Assembly (NCBI GenBank): GCA_910584065.1
Contig: CAJTZN010000004.1
Coordinates: 1-64,000 of the forward strand
Direction of reading: 5' to 3'
DNA: 64,000 nucleotides
Source of the DNA: an uncultured Eubacterium sp.
GTDB taxonomy: Bacteria; Bacillota; Clostridia; Lachnospirales; Lachnospiraceae
The position numbers were made by a program, and so were the translations under genes. The notes under the pieces were generated by a model. It saw only the letters and a program-made list of their open reading frames with translations. It did no database searches and had not been told where the DNA came from. Position 1 is the stretch's first letter; the number at the start of each line of letters is the position of its first letter. This document shows positions 30,421-39,640 of the stretch, piece by piece.

Positions 30421-31797
30421 CTATAAACTCTCCAGATCGATCAGTTCAATGTTATCCATGCCGGACACCGCTGCCGACAGTTCACTGCGAAAGCCCTCTT
30501 TTGAGAAAAGATAATAATAATCGGCTTCCTGTCCGAGCTGCTCTGTTCGTTTCAAAAGTTCCTCGAAATCGGCGCCCGTCATCGGCTCCGCCGACCATTT
30601 ACACGATGCGACGAGCAGTTTTCCATCCTTTCCTGTTAAAACGATGGGAATCACGCCTTCTTTTCCATAAAACGATTCGGGCTGATCAAACGCTGCCGGC
30701 AGTTTTCCGTACTGCCCCATCAAAACAAGAAACTCCTTGCATACCCGGATATACGTCTGTTCTACAAATTCGTAAAGTTTATTCTCGATATAATTTTTAT
30801 AAAACTGTTCTGCTTCCTCGTACTCCAGCGCGGAACTGTTTGGAAAAATGAATTTATACCAAAAATGCAGAAAGCGGTCGGAAATACCGTATAATCCTTT
30901 CAGGACATACTCTTTCTTTTTCGGCTCATACGAAAAATACTTTTCCGCCACATCAATCTGTATGAGATTTTTAATATACACCGATATTTTCGCGCGGCTG
31001 AACCCGGTACGGTTATAAAGATAATTTAACTTCGGTTCATCCTCGGCGAGCACGGATAAGATCGTGTTATAAAACGGCAGTTCCCGCAAACTCGTCTTGA
31101 GGAACCGGGCAGCCTCTTTTCGCAGCGGCCCGCCGGGCAGAAGCATGAGACGGATGATATTTTCCCTCACTGTTTCCGACGGATCCCACAAATCGAGATA
31201 CCCCGGCACGCCGCCCAAAATGCTGTAGATCGTAATGCATTCCTCTGTCGTGCTCCCCGGAAACCGGTTTACCATTTCCAAAAACGTAAATTCTTTCAGC
31301 TTCATGACCTGAACAACGCGTGCGGAAAAAGCTCCCATATCGTCCGTCATCTGATTTTCCACCCACTGAACCGACGAACTGATAAGAAGGATCATCACGC
31401 GGTCCTCCCACGCCGAATCCGTGACATACGCATCCAGCTCCGCAAAAAAGTCCTTATATGCCTTTTCCATCACGTCAAACTCATCTACGATCATGCAGAT
31501 CTTTTCCGCCGCTTCAGCTGCTTTAGCTGCTTCCGTTGCCGTGGCAGATAAAGCTGCCCTCACCGCTTTGTTTACAAGCTCCGTCACCTGCCCGAGAACA
31601 TCCTGAAAATACCGTTTCTGTTCCTCTTTCGAGAGTTCCCGCCCCAGATAGTACACACAGTTTCTCTCTCTGGCAAACTCCCTTGCCAGCGTGGTCTTTC
31701 CCACGCCTTCCCTGCCGTACAGGACGACCACGGGTACTCCGCTCTTCTTACTGCCCGCCGTCAGTTCCGCCAGCTCCTTCTTACGCCCCACAAACAT
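30421..31797 (-). CDS. Archaeal-type ATPase with C-terminal DUF234 nuclease-like domain
   Basis: 458 residues. The N-terminal STAND-like ATPase shows Walker A GREGVGKTTL (about 29-38) and Walker B CMIVDEFDVM, followed by a winged-helix region (YNRTGFSRAKISVYIKNL). The C-terminal DUF234 domain has a PD-(D/E)xK-like core with LLVASCKWS. Such ATPases are common, of unknown role, and often mobile in context. It starts 4 bases after argS, so translation is coupled. Confidence 0.82.
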   Translation of the reverse strand: MFVGRKKELAELTAGSKKSGVPVVVLYGREGVGKTTLAREFARERNCVYYLGRELSKEEQKRYFQDVLGQVTELVNKAVRAALSATATEAAKAAEAAEKICMIVDEFDVMEKAYKDFFAELDAYVTDSAWEDRVMILLISSSVQWVENQMTDDMGAFSARVVQVMKLKEFTFLEMVNRFPGSTTEECITIYSILGGVPGYLDLWDPSETVRENIIRLMLLPGGPLRKEAARFLKTSLRELPFYNTILSVLAEDEPKLNYLYNRTGFSRAKISVYIKNLIQIDVAEKYFSYEPKKKEYVLKGLYGISDRFLHFWYKFIFPNSSALEYEEAEQFYKNYIENKLYEFVEQTYIRVCKEFLVLMGQYGKLPAAFDQPESFYGKEGVIPIVLTGKDGKLLVASCKWSAEPMTGADFEELLKRTEQLGQEADYYYLFSKEGFRSELSAAVSGMDNIELIDLESL

Positions 31798-31801
31798 GGG
31801 C

Positions 31802-33580
31802 TCACATCCTTTCCGGTGCCGAAAATCCCAGCAGATAGATACATTGTTCCAGCATATTTTTTACTAAAACCAACATTTGTATATAGGATTGCTTTTTCGC
31901 CTCATCCTCATTACTGAGAATTTTATTTTCGTGGTAAAAACGGTTCAGACTGTCACTCAATTCATAAATAAACTGACAAATCTTATGCGGCGCTTTTTCC
32001 TCATAGGCCGCCTCCATCGTATCCGCGTATTTGGCAAGTGACAGGTAAAGATCCGTCTCGCTGCCATTTTCCGGCGGCAGAAGAAGCGACGGGTCCCCGT
32101 TCGGAACGAGCCTCCCCCCCTCGTTCTCGTACTTACTGAGCAGCGACTTCATGCGGACGATCGTATACAGGATATAAGGGCCCGTATTGCCCTCAAATGA
32201 CGTAAAACGGTCCATATCAAAAATATAATCTTTCGCAATCTGATTTGACAGGTCCCCGTACTTGATCGCCGCCAGGCCGACCTTCTCCGCGATGTCCCTC
32301 GCCTCTTCCTCCGCGTAATCACGGCTGTCTTTTATTTTTTCATATACCTTCTGACAGACGTCCTCGCGCAGCTGCTGGAGCCGGAGAACGCCGCCGTCGC
32401 GCGTCTTAAACGGCTTTCCGTCCTTGCCGTTCATCGTTCCGTTGCCAAGAAAGAAAAATTCCGTCTCTTTTTTTGTCAGTCCTGCCTTCTTCGCCGCGCG
32501 GAACACCTGTGTAAAATGCAGCGCCTGCCGCTTATCCGTCACATAAATGATCTGATCCGGTGCAAAAAGCGTTTCACGTTCTACTATTGTAGCGAGATCT
32601 GTCGTCGCATAGAGGGTCGCGCCGTTTGACTTCACGATAATACACGGCGGGATTTCTTTTTTATCACTCTCCTCTGTCACATCGATGACCAGCGCTCCCT
32701 CGCTTTCATGCGCGACGCCATCCGCCTTCATCTTCTCGACCATCTCGGGAATATAATCCTGCACGTCGCTTTCCTTTTTCCAGAGATCGAATTCCACCTC
32801 GAGTTTGCGGTAATTTTCTTTTAAATTCGGTATAGAGACACGGAGGATGTGATCCCACAGTGCCCGGCAGCCCCGGTCGCCATCCTGGAACTTCGCGGTC
32901 ATCTGCTGCGCCTCGAGCAAATATTCCTCGTGCTCTTTGGAATAGCTGCTGGCGTACGGATAGATCTCGGATAGGTCGGTAATCGTAAACGGCGGCTCCG
33001 CCGGATAATCGCCGGTAAACGTTTCATCAAAATAGGGAAGGTCCGGCTGACGGTGTTTCACTTCGGTAATGACAAGGCCGATCTGTAACCCCCAGTCACC
33101 GAGATGGACATCCCCGATGACATCGTCACCCATATAGCGCAGGATCCTCTTCACGCTCTCTCCAATCACTGCCGGGCGCAGATGCCCGACGTGAAGCGGT
33201 TTGGCTACATTCGGACCGCCGTAATCGATGAGCACTTTTTTCGGCGCCTTAGTATGTTCCAGCCCAAACTTTTCTTCCCTCATCATCCCGGCTGCCATCT
33301 CCACAAGCATGCTGCCGCTGATTGTTATATTGATAAATCCCGGCGGGGCCGCCTCTATTGTTTTAAAAGATGAATCCTCCTTTAACTGCTCGATCACTTC
33401 CGATGCGATCTGGATCGGCGCCTTTTTATACTGTTTTGCCGCCGCCATCGCGCCGTTGCACTGATACTGGCACAGATCCGGCCGGTTTGACACCGAAACC
33501 ATCCCGTATTTTGCGTCATATCCCGCCCTTTCAAATCCATCCTCCAGTTTCTCCCTCAAAATATCCGCTATCTTTTTCAT
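31802..33580 (-). CDS. argS: Arginyl-tRNA synthetase
   Basis: 592 residues. Class I synthetase charging tRNA-Arg. An N-terminal Add1 domain (1-110) precedes the HIGH motif HVGH (130-133). No KMSKS is visible; the equivalent position reads KDGKPFKTRDGG, the relaxed form common in ArgRS. The DALR anticodon domain ends the protein. ATG at 33580 follows GGAGGA. It lies 29 bases after aroA, probably in one transcript. Confidence 0.95.
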   Translation of the reverse strand: MKKIADILREKLEDGFERAGYDAKYGMVSVSNRPDLCQYQCNGAMAAAKQYKKAPIQIASEVIEQLKEDSSFKTIEAAPPGFINITISGSMLVEMAAGMMREEKFGLEHTKAPKKVLIDYGGPNVAKPLHVGHLRPAVIGESVKRILRYMGDDVIGDVHLGDWGLQIGLVITEVKHRQPDLPYFDETFTGDYPAEPPFTITDLSEIYPYASSYSKEHEEYLLEAQQMTAKFQDGDRGCRALWDHILRVSIPNLKENYRKLEVEFDLWKKESDVQDYIPEMVEKMKADGVAHESEGALVIDVTEESDKKEIPPCIIVKSNGATLYATTDLATIVERETLFAPDQIIYVTDKRQALHFTQVFRAAKKAGLTKKETEFFFLGNGTMNGKDGKPFKTRDGGVLRLQQLREDVCQKVYEKIKDSRDYAEEEARDIAEKVGLAAIKYGDLSNQIAKDYIFDMDRFTSFEGNTGPYILYTIVRMKSLLSKYENEGGRLVPNGDPSLLLPPENGSETDLYLSLAKYADTMEAAYEEKAPHKICQFIYELSDSLNRFYHENKILSNEDEAKKQSYIQMLVLVKNMLEQCIYLLGFSAPERM

Positions 33581-33609
33581 CCTCTTCCTCCATTCCTCAT
33601 ACTTTCTTC

Positions 33610-34956
33610 CTATATTTTAGGTATTAAACCAAGATTTGTCAATATATCAAAGTAATTTTCAAACGTTTTTTTACAGCACTCCGGGTTGTCGATCACGATC
33701 CCTTCCGCCCGGCATCCCGTGAGCGCAAACGCCATCGCCATCCGGTGGTCGTCATACGTCGAAATGACCGCCGGCCTGACCGCGCCCGGATGGATCGTCA
33801 ATCCATCCTCCCTCTCCTCACACGAGATTCCCATGCGCGTTAATTCGGTGACGATCCCGCGGATCCGGTCCGACTCCTGCCTGCGGATATGGCCGATGCC
33901 GTCGATCACCGTATCGCCTTGCGCAAACGGCGCCAGCGCGGCGAGCGTCATCGTCTGATCCGAGAAATCACTCATACAGACATGCACGCCTTCCAATCTC
34001 CCATCTTCGTTCCCAGTCACCACGATGCCGTCCGCTTCCTCCCTGACCTGGCATCCCATTTTCTCCAGCACATCCAAAAACCTGATGTCGCCCTGTGACG
34101 TCGCGCGGTGCACGTGCATCACCTTCGCCTCTCCCCCTGTCACCGCCGCGAGCCCGTAAAAATAGCAGGCCGCCGACACATCCGGCTCGATCTGGTACTC
34201 GCCGCCCCGGTACATCTGCTCCGGCAGCACCCGGTATGTATCTTCATCCAGCTGCTCGGTCTGACAGCCAAATTCTCCCATCATATCCATCGAAATCCCG
34301 ACGTAGGCGCGCGCGCTTCTCGTCCCCGTCAGACGGATCGTCATTCCCTCCCGGCACATCACGCCGCACAACAAAAGCGCGCTCAAAAACTGACTGCTCG
34401 CATCAATATTCAATTCCACACAGTCCGGATTCTTTTCTTCCCTCCCGCAGATCCGGAACGGAAAGGAATATGGCTTTTCCAAATACTCAAACCGGGCGCC
34501 GAGCATCTCGAGCGCGCGCAAAAGCGGCTCCATCGGTCGCTTCTTCATCTGTTCGGACGCTTCGACGACAAATTTTTGTCCCGACAGCGCAAGTAATGCT
34601 GTGAGAAACCGCGCCGCCGTTCCGGCGCTCCCCACATACACCTTCCGCCATCCACTTTCGCGATCCGGCGTTCTGCCCGCTTCTCCCGTATCCGCTTCCG
34701 CCAGCGGAAGCCTGCCGCCAAGCCCTTCGATCGTCACTACTTTTTCTGTTTCCTCTATCTCCACCCGGAACCCGATATCCTGTAACGCCCGCATGAACAC
34801 GCGTGAGTCCTCGCTGAACAAAACGCCCCGCAGGACCGTTTTCCCCTGCGCCAGCGCTCCGATGAGCAGCGCCCGGTTGGTCATGCTTTTGGAACCGGGT
34901 ACCATTACCTCGTACCGGTGGAAACCATGAAACGGCTTACAGACAAAATTCGCCAT
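33610..34956 (-). CDS. aroA: 3-phosphoshikimate 1-carboxyvinyltransferase (EPSP synthase)
   Basis: 448 residues. It joins shikimate-3-phosphate and PEP. GSKSMTNRALLIGALA at the N-terminus holds the substrate-binding Lys and Arg; SAGTAARFL is the NAGT-like loop, and YDDHRMAMAFAL near the C-terminus carries the Asp/His/Arg site. The start at 34956 follows GGAGG; seven upstream residues overlap that site. First gene of the shikimate-argS operon with its own promoter. Confidence 0.95.
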   Translation of the reverse strand: MANFVCKPFHGFHRYEVMVPGSKSMTNRALLIGALAQGKTVLRGVLFSEDSRVFMRALQDIGFRVEIEETEKVVTIEGLGGRLPLAEADTGEAGRTPDRESGWRKVYVGSAGTAARFLTALLALSGQKFVVEASEQMKKRPMEPLLRALEMLGARFEYLEKPYSFPFRICGREEKNPDCVELNIDASSQFLSALLLCGVMCREGMTIRLTGTRSARAYVGISMDMMGEFGCQTEQLDEDTYRVLPEQMYRGGEYQIEPDVSAACYFYGLAAVTGGEAKVMHVHRATSQGDIRFLDVLEKMGCQVREEADGIVVTGNEDGRLEGVHVCMSDFSDQTMTLAALAPFAQGDTVIDGIGHIRRQESDRIRGIVTELTRMGISCEEREDGLTIHPGAVRPAVISTYDDHRMAMAFALTGCRAEGIVIDNPECCKKTFENYFDILTNLGLIPKI

Positions 34957-34985
34957 ATCCTTACCTCCTTCTGACATATAAACAT

Positions 34986-35014
34986 ATTATATATGCCATG
35001 TAGGAAAAACGCAA
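34986..35014 (-). promoter_or_regulatory. Sigma-A promoter of aroA-argS operon
   Basis: TTGCGT (35009-35014) and TATAAT (34986-34991) on the minus strand, 17-base spacing, 30 bases before the aroA ATG. It begins one base after the U-tract of the upstream terminator. Confidence 0.6.
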
Positions 35015-35015
35015 C

Positions 35016-35056
35016 AAAAAAAGAAAAGCCCGGAGGAATTCCCCCGGAACTTTTCT
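35016..35056 (-). terminator. Rho-independent terminator after Big2 surface protein
   Basis: GAAAAGTTCCGGGGG-AATT-CCTCCGGGCTTTTC (35023-35056, with one mismatch) followed on the minus strand by TTTTTTT (35016-35022). Confidence 0.85.
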
Positions 35057-35068
35057 CATAATCTTATT

Positions 35069-37222
35069 TTACTGATTTTCCACTTTGGTAGCTGCCACCT
35101 GAACCGCAGCGTTTCCTGCTACGTTGAATGCACCCGTCAGCTGATAATAACCAAGGAAGTCATCCTCATCCAGATACGTCCAGCCGCTCGGACGCGTACT
35201 TACTTTCGAATAAGCTTCCACGAGGTCATCGTATTTTTCTGACGCCGGTGAAAATTCATACGTTCCTGCCTTCAGATACGCGTACAGGCTAAAGTCATCC
35301 TCATCCACTTCAATCTCTGTAGCAACGCCGTTCGCGTCGTACACATATGTCGTGTCATCCAGATCATAAGCGGCCGCGCCCGCAACCGATGGCATCACTT
35401 TCACTTTGAAGAGCGGAAGGGTGAAATCTTTCGTCACTGTGCCAGCTGCGTAACTGTTGCCTACTGTATAGCAGTATCCGCCACTATAGTAGATCCCCTG
35501 TGAATATACTCCCGGGATCACCCTTACCTTATACGTGCCGTTTGCTCTCGAATACGTACTGAAACGTTCATACCTTCCGTACTCATCGCGCTTCGTATTA
35601 CCAGCAACATTGATATTCTTCGCCGGAGCTCCGGAAGCATCCTTTACCGTACCCGTCAGTGTCACGCCAGATACGACCGAAAGCGCAAATGGGAATGTTG
35701 CCTGAATATTCGGGTTCTTCTTATCTCTTACCGTCACGCTTACATTGTACGTAGCGGCCGGTACTGCCTCATAATCGCCCTTTGCGTCGGATTTATGATG
35801 AAGAACGCCCTCTACGGTCATCGTATCTACCTGCGCCGGAAGACCCGTTGCCACGTACTCATAGGAACCGGAACCACCAGCGATCACGCCGTTACCCAGT
35901 TCATCAATTTCATCATAGCCAAAGATATGGCCGGAAGCTTCATTGATGAACGGCGTATTCGGATCATCTGCCGCATCGTAAGCAAGAATCGTATCGCCAA
36001 GGAAGTTACCTACGATCGTATTCTCATCTCCAACATAGAACACGTAATTTTTCTTGAACGTCTTGCCTGCCTCGTCAACGCCGGTCAACACAGCAGTCGT
36101 TCCGTTCTCAACTTTCTTAAATTTACCTTTTACCGAAATGCTCGTCGCATCTTTACTTACATATGCCTTTAAGCCTTCCGGAAGTCCTGTAACAGAATAT
36201 TTTACCACGCCTGTGCTGTCTACGTCGTCCAGATACAGTCCCTCTTCGAAGCTGTCTCCGACTTTTCCTGTCACACGGCTCACCGTATTCACAACGCCAT
36301 ATGACGTACTGGATGGAACATTTCCGACATAAACTTCTTTTGACTTGTCGACTTTCAGTGCAGATACTGTTACTTTCACGTAAGAGTAACTGCCTATGCC
36401 GCTCTCGTTGTCGAGTTCGACATCATACGTCTTACCGCCGTCGTTCGTCACAACACTCTCCACGCCTTCGGACGTACTATAAGCACCGTTTGGCGTCTTC
36501 TTGTTCTGAATGACAAAGTTCGCAGCCGTAAGCTTCTTCGCGCTCGACAGTGTTACGCGAACAACACCCGCATTCGGCACTTCCACGTTTTTGATACCAG
36601 CGCCTACCGTCACCTTACAGCTGGCTTTTTTGCCGGAACCATCCGCAGCCAGAGCCGTGATCGTAGCCGAGCCCTCTTTTTTACCTTTTACCACGCCTTT
36701 GGCCGAAACAGTAGCTACCTTCTTTTTCGAAGTCGTCCACTGAATCGTCTTGCTGGCGTTTTTAGGAGAGATCGTCGCTTTCAGCGTCTTCTTTGCTCCT
36801 ACGGCAAGCGTCACTTTTTTCACGTTCAGTTTCACTTTTGAAACTGCCACGTTCTTGACTACAACCTTGATCGAAGCTTTTTTCTTCTTGTTCTTCTTGG
36901 AAGTAACCGTAATCTTCGTATTTCCCACTTTTACGCCCGTGATCTGTCCTTTGCTGTTCACTTTTGCAATTCTGGAATTTGCTGATTTATACGTTACTTT
37001 CTTGTTGGCACTCTTGTTCGGAGTAACCTTAACCGTCGTTGTCAGTTTCACTTTCTTTCCTTTAGCGACATAGGCTGTTTTGCCGGAAGGTGACTTCACT
37101 GTCACTTTTTTCACCTTCACTTTAGCCGCCGAGGCCGTGTCCGGGTTGGATACGACACCGAGACTAAGAACCATTGCCAATGACAAAGTTCCGGCCAATG
37201 CCTTCTTTGCGAACCTTTTCAT
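35069..37222 (-). CDS. Secreted Ig-like (Big2) surface protein
   Basis: A 717-residue exported protein. A signal peptide (MKRFAKKALAGTLSLAM, cut near DTASAA) precedes a Lys-rich region with two Big2 domains (about 40-125 and 128-205; motifs VTYKSANSRIAKVNSKGQIT and IQWTTSKKKVATVSAKG). The middle resembles cadherin/Ig-type strands, and near 530-590 a carboxypeptidase-regulatory-like repeat (GTVKDASGAPAKNINVAG) appears. No LPXTG or S-layer homology domain is visible, so anchoring may be through the positively charged N-terminal half. Own promoter and terminator. Confidence 0.85.
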   Translation of the reverse strand: MKRFAKKALAGTLSLAMVLSLGVVSNPDTASAAKVKVKKVTVKSPSGKTAYVAKGKKVKLTTTVKVTPNKSANKKVTYKSANSRIAKVNSKGQITGVKVGNTKITVTSKKNKKKKASIKVVVKNVAVSKVKLNVKKVTLAVGAKKTLKATISPKNASKTIQWTTSKKKVATVSAKGVVKGKKEGSATITALAADGSGKKASCKVTVGAGIKNVEVPNAGVVRVTLSSAKKLTAANFVIQNKKTPNGAYSTSEGVESVVTNDGGKTYDVELDNESGIGSYSYVKVTVSALKVDKSKEVYVGNVPSSTSYGVVNTVSRVTGKVGDSFEEGLYLDDVDSTGVVKYSVTGLPEGLKAYVSKDATSISVKGKFKKVENGTTAVLTGVDEAGKTFKKNYVFYVGDENTIVGNFLGDTILAYDAADDPNTPFINEASGHIFGYDEIDELGNGVIAGGSGSYEYVATGLPAQVDTMTVEGVLHHKSDAKGDYEAVPAATYNVSVTVRDKKNPNIQATFPFALSVVSGVTLTGTVKDASGAPAKNINVAGNTKRDEYGRYERFSTYSRANGTYKVRVIPGVYSQGIYYSGGYCYTVGNSYAAGTVTKDFTLPLFKVKVMPSVAGAAAYDLDDTTYVYDANGVATEIEVDEDDFSLYAYLKAGTYEFSPASEKYDDLVEAYSKVSTRPSGWTYLDEDDFLGYYQLTGAFNVAGNAAVQVAATKVENQ

Positions 37223-37280
37223 ATTAAAAGTTCCCCCTTGTAATGATTATTTGGCACGAAAATCTTCGTAACCGTCTGTC

Positions 37281-37309
37281 ATTATAGCACACTAAAATTA
37301 TGAATGCAA
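37281..37309 (-). promoter_or_regulatory. Sigma-A promoter of Big2 surface protein
   Basis: TTGCAT (37304-37309) and TATAAT (37281-37286) on the minus strand, 17-base spacing, about 58 bases before the ATG. Confidence 0.65.
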
Positions 37310-37327
37310 TAGTTTTTTAAAATTTAA

Positions 37328-38416
37328 CTATCGCGATAGTGAAACCTTAAATTGTTCGAACACGTTTTTCTCTTCGTAGTCAAACGCTTCTAACACACAT
37401 GTTTTCGGCAATTCTCCGCTCTCGTAGTCCAGTCTGCACCGATAGGTCCCATCCTCAAGTTTGTCCGTACGGCCTGTCTTAAATTCCCATTCCTCCGAGT
37501 CCTTGCTGTTCTTCATGCGGAACATGAGCGCATCCTCTTCAACTTCTTCCGAATACGTATAATAAATGTTGATATAATTGCCTACCTCGGTTTTTTCCAC
37601 AGTGACCTTCGTCACTTCCGCAGATGTGCCTTTGACCTTCATCGCCCTTTTCGCTTTGTACTCCATCTGGTCAGAGGAACTCTTATCCGTCAGCTCGAAG
37701 GAATTCGTGGAAACGATCGGGTCACTTCCCGGGGCTCTCTGTACCGTATTACTCAATACGACATGAAGGTCATTCTGATCCTTCTCCCGTTCTGCCCTGA
37801 TACACAAATTAAGCACATCGTCCTCAACCTGTTTATATTCTACACTGCAGGAATCTGGGAAAAAGCCGCTCTGATAGTCAAATCCAGTACCAACCCTTAA
37901 AATCTCCAATCCCTTGTCCTTTGCATATTGACCCATCCTCCTCTTATCCTTTTTAATGCCCAGATCTGACACGGGATCTGTTTCCTCGGAATCCGGACCT
38001 ATCAGCAGATACTTCCCGCGCTCCTTCGCTCTCGCCTCCACAATGATACTGACCGATCCCCTGTCGCACAACGACTCGCGCACGGTAAATTCGACCGGCA
38101 TCTGCTCCGCTTCTTCGTCCTTTTTCACCTGTTCAATGTCTGTCTCGATCAGATCATTCGCCTCCGGTGAAAGCGTCGTCCCTCCATACTCGGACATAAA
38201 ATCGCCGATCCCCCAGTACTTAGTAGCCGCGAAAATACCTGCCGGCAACGCCACAACAACAGCGGCCGCTGCCACGGCTGCCTTCCACGCCGTCCTTTTA
38301 TTCTTTCTGTTCCTGTTTTCCATGTTTTTCATATCCATCAGCCTTTCTTTCAATTCGTCAGAAGCATTGACCTTACCATACACGCGCTTATAATAATCCT
38401 TATTCGCATTCTTCAT
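37328..38416 (-). CDS. Membrane protein, partner of ECF sigma (putative anti-sigma)
   Basis: 362 residues. A cytoplasmic N-terminus of about 43 residues (DYYKRVYGKVNASDELKERL) precedes a membrane helix at about 44-63 (AWKAAVAAAAVVVALPAGIF) and an outer domain of about 300 residues with FMSEYGGTTLSPE and VTKVTVEKTEVGNYINIYYTY, resembling DUF4179-type proteins. It overlaps the sigma gene by 17 bases. The stop codon falls in a perfect 14-bp palindrome (37327-37340, ACTATCG/CGATAGT), possibly part of a weak terminator. Confidence 0.72.
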   Translation of the reverse strand: MKNANKDYYKRVYGKVNASDELKERLMDMKNMENRNRKNKRTAWKAAVAAAAVVVALPAGIFAATKYWGIGDFMSEYGGTTLSPEANDLIETDIEQVKKDEEAEQMPVEFTVRESLCDRGSVSIIVEARAKERGKYLLIGPDSEETDPVSDLGIKKDKRRMGQYAKDKGLEILRVGTGFDYQSGFFPDSCSVEYKQVEDDVLNLCIRAEREKDQNDLHVVLSNTVQRAPGSDPIVSTNSFELTDKSSSDQMEYKAKRAMKVKGTSAEVTKVTVEKTEVGNYINIYYTYSEEVEEDALMFRMKNSKDSEEWEFKTGRTDKLEDGTYRCRLDYESGELPKTCVLEAFDYEEKNVFEQFKVSLSR

Positions 38417-38927
38417 CCTGCCACGCTCCTTTCAACTTCTGCTTCAACATCTTTCTCGCCCTCATCAGTCTGGTCTGGATCGTCGTTTCCTTCCGCTGCA
38501 GTATTTGCGCGATCTCCTTTACCGAATAATCTTCATAGTAATACAGATGCACCACACTGCGGTACTTTTCTGGAAGCGAAACCACCGCCTCAAATAAAGC
38601 ATCCTCCCCGCCGTCCCCTCCCGCCTCTGCCGTGCAGCCGCAGGGCGCCTGCTCAAAAACAGACTCCATCTTCTCCTGCTCCACCAGCTGCGTCCGGCGC
38701 CGCCAGGCAGATTTCAGGTGGTTCTTACAGAGATTTACCGTCACACGGATCAGCCAGCGCCTGGCGTGTTCCTCGTCCGCAAAACGGCTCCGTGACTCGT
38801 ACAGTTTTAAAAATACATCCTGCACCATATCCTCTGCGTCCGGCAGTTCTTTACAATAATTTACGGCAATGCGTAAGACCATATCTGAATATTGTATGAC
38901 ATAGCCCACATATTCCTCTTCCGACAC
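38400..38927 (-). CDS. ECF RNA polymerase sigma factor
   Basis: 175 residues from a GTG at 38927, chosen for AGGAGGTG eight bases upstream. Region 2 includes LPDAEDMVQDVFLKLYES and RRWLIRVTVNLCKN; region 4 has VKEIAQILQRKETTIQTRLMRARKM. A short acidic/Cys-containing linker (QAPCGCTAEAGGDGGED) separates them. Paired with the overlapping membrane regulator. A palindrome 50 bases upstream may be part of its promoter. Confidence 0.92.
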   Translation of the reverse strand: MSEEEYVGYVIQYSDMVLRIAVNYCKELPDAEDMVQDVFLKLYESRSRFADEEHARRWLIRVTVNLCKNHLKSAWRRRTQLVEQEKMESVFEQAPCGCTAEAGGDGGEDALFEAVVSLPEKYRSVVHLYYYEDYSVKEIAQILQRKETTIQTRLMRARKMLKQKLKGAWQDEECE

Positions 38928-38977
38928 GATCCACTCACCTCCTAATGTTGTCATGTTCGTTTTTACTTGGCGAATTT

Positions 38978-38991
38978 TGAAAGGCCTTTCA
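38978..38991. promoter_or_regulatory. 14-bp perfect palindrome upstream of ECF sigma gene
   Basis: TGAAAGGCCTTTCA, 50 bases before the GTG start. It contains a TGAAAG element that could be an ECF -35; the inverted symmetry could equally be an operator. No clear -10 was found. Confidence 0.35.
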
Positions 38992-39003
38992 CTATAATAA
39001 CAA

Positions 39004-39042
39004 AACAGACACCAAAAATATCACATTTTGATGTCTGTTTTT
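39004..39042. terminator. Terminator between DJ-1 gene and ECF operon
   Basis: AACAGACACCAAAA pairs with TTTTGATGTCTGTT (39004-39039, one G-T pair) with T runs on both sides, so it can work in either direction; its job here is to end the minus-strand operon that finishes at 39083. Confidence 0.75.
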
Positions 39043-39082
39043 TGATAAATGGAAAAATTTCTAGTCGAAAAGGGCTGCAGAT

Positions 39083-39640
39083 TCAGGAATGGTACTTAAA
39101 AACAATCTCCCCTCTCACCTTCTCCGCCGTCTCCTTCGAAACCAGAACCTCCAAAAGCGCAAACCCAAACTCCATCGAAGTCCCCAGTCCCCGGCTCGTC
39201 ACGACATTTCCGTCCACCACGGCCATCTCATCGACAAATTCCGCTCCCGTAAGTTTCCCCTCAAACCCCGGATAACACGTCGCACGTTTCCCCTCTAAGA
39301 TCCCGCACGCCCCGAGTACCGACGGCGCCGCACAGATCGCTGCCACAACCTTTCCGGCCTCGAACGCACGCTGCAGCGTGTGGCAGACAGCCTCATCCGC
39401 ACCGAGCCTGTCCGTACCTTCTTTACCGCCCGGGATGATGACAGCGTCCACCTGATCCAGTTCTACATCCGCCAGTTTCGTATCCATCCCCACCTGAATC
39501 CCATGCGAACCACACACGGTCATCTCCTCGGTGATCGACGCCATTTTCACATCCACGCCCCCCCGCCGCAGAAGATCCACGGTCATCAAAGCCTCCACTT
39601 CTTCATATCCTTTTGCAAATAACATCACTGCCTTTTTCAT
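39083..39640 (-). CDS. DJ-1/PfpI-family protein
   Basis: 185 residues of the DJ-1 clade. The nucleophile elbow AAICAAPSVLGACG holds the conserved Cys (about 104), with Glu near 14-15 (GYEEVEAL). Members act in oxidative or glycation stress, or as chaperones; the exact activity is unresolved. It overlaps the upstream RluA gene by 4 bases. Confidence 0.9.
   Translation of the reverse strand: MKKAVMLFAKGYEEVEALMTVDLLRRGGVDVKMASITEEMTVCGSHGIQVGMDTKLADVELDQVDAVIIPGGKEGTDRLGADEAVCHTLQRAFEAGKVVAAICAAPSVLGACGILEGKRATCYPGFEGKLTGAEFVDEMAVVDGNVVTSRGLGTSMEFGFALLEVLVSKETAEKVRGEIVFKYHS

Noticed and set aside
31802..33580. ArgRS suspected defective for lack of KMSKS
   Set aside because: Many ArgRS enzymes have a relaxed motif; HIGH and all domains are present and length is normal.
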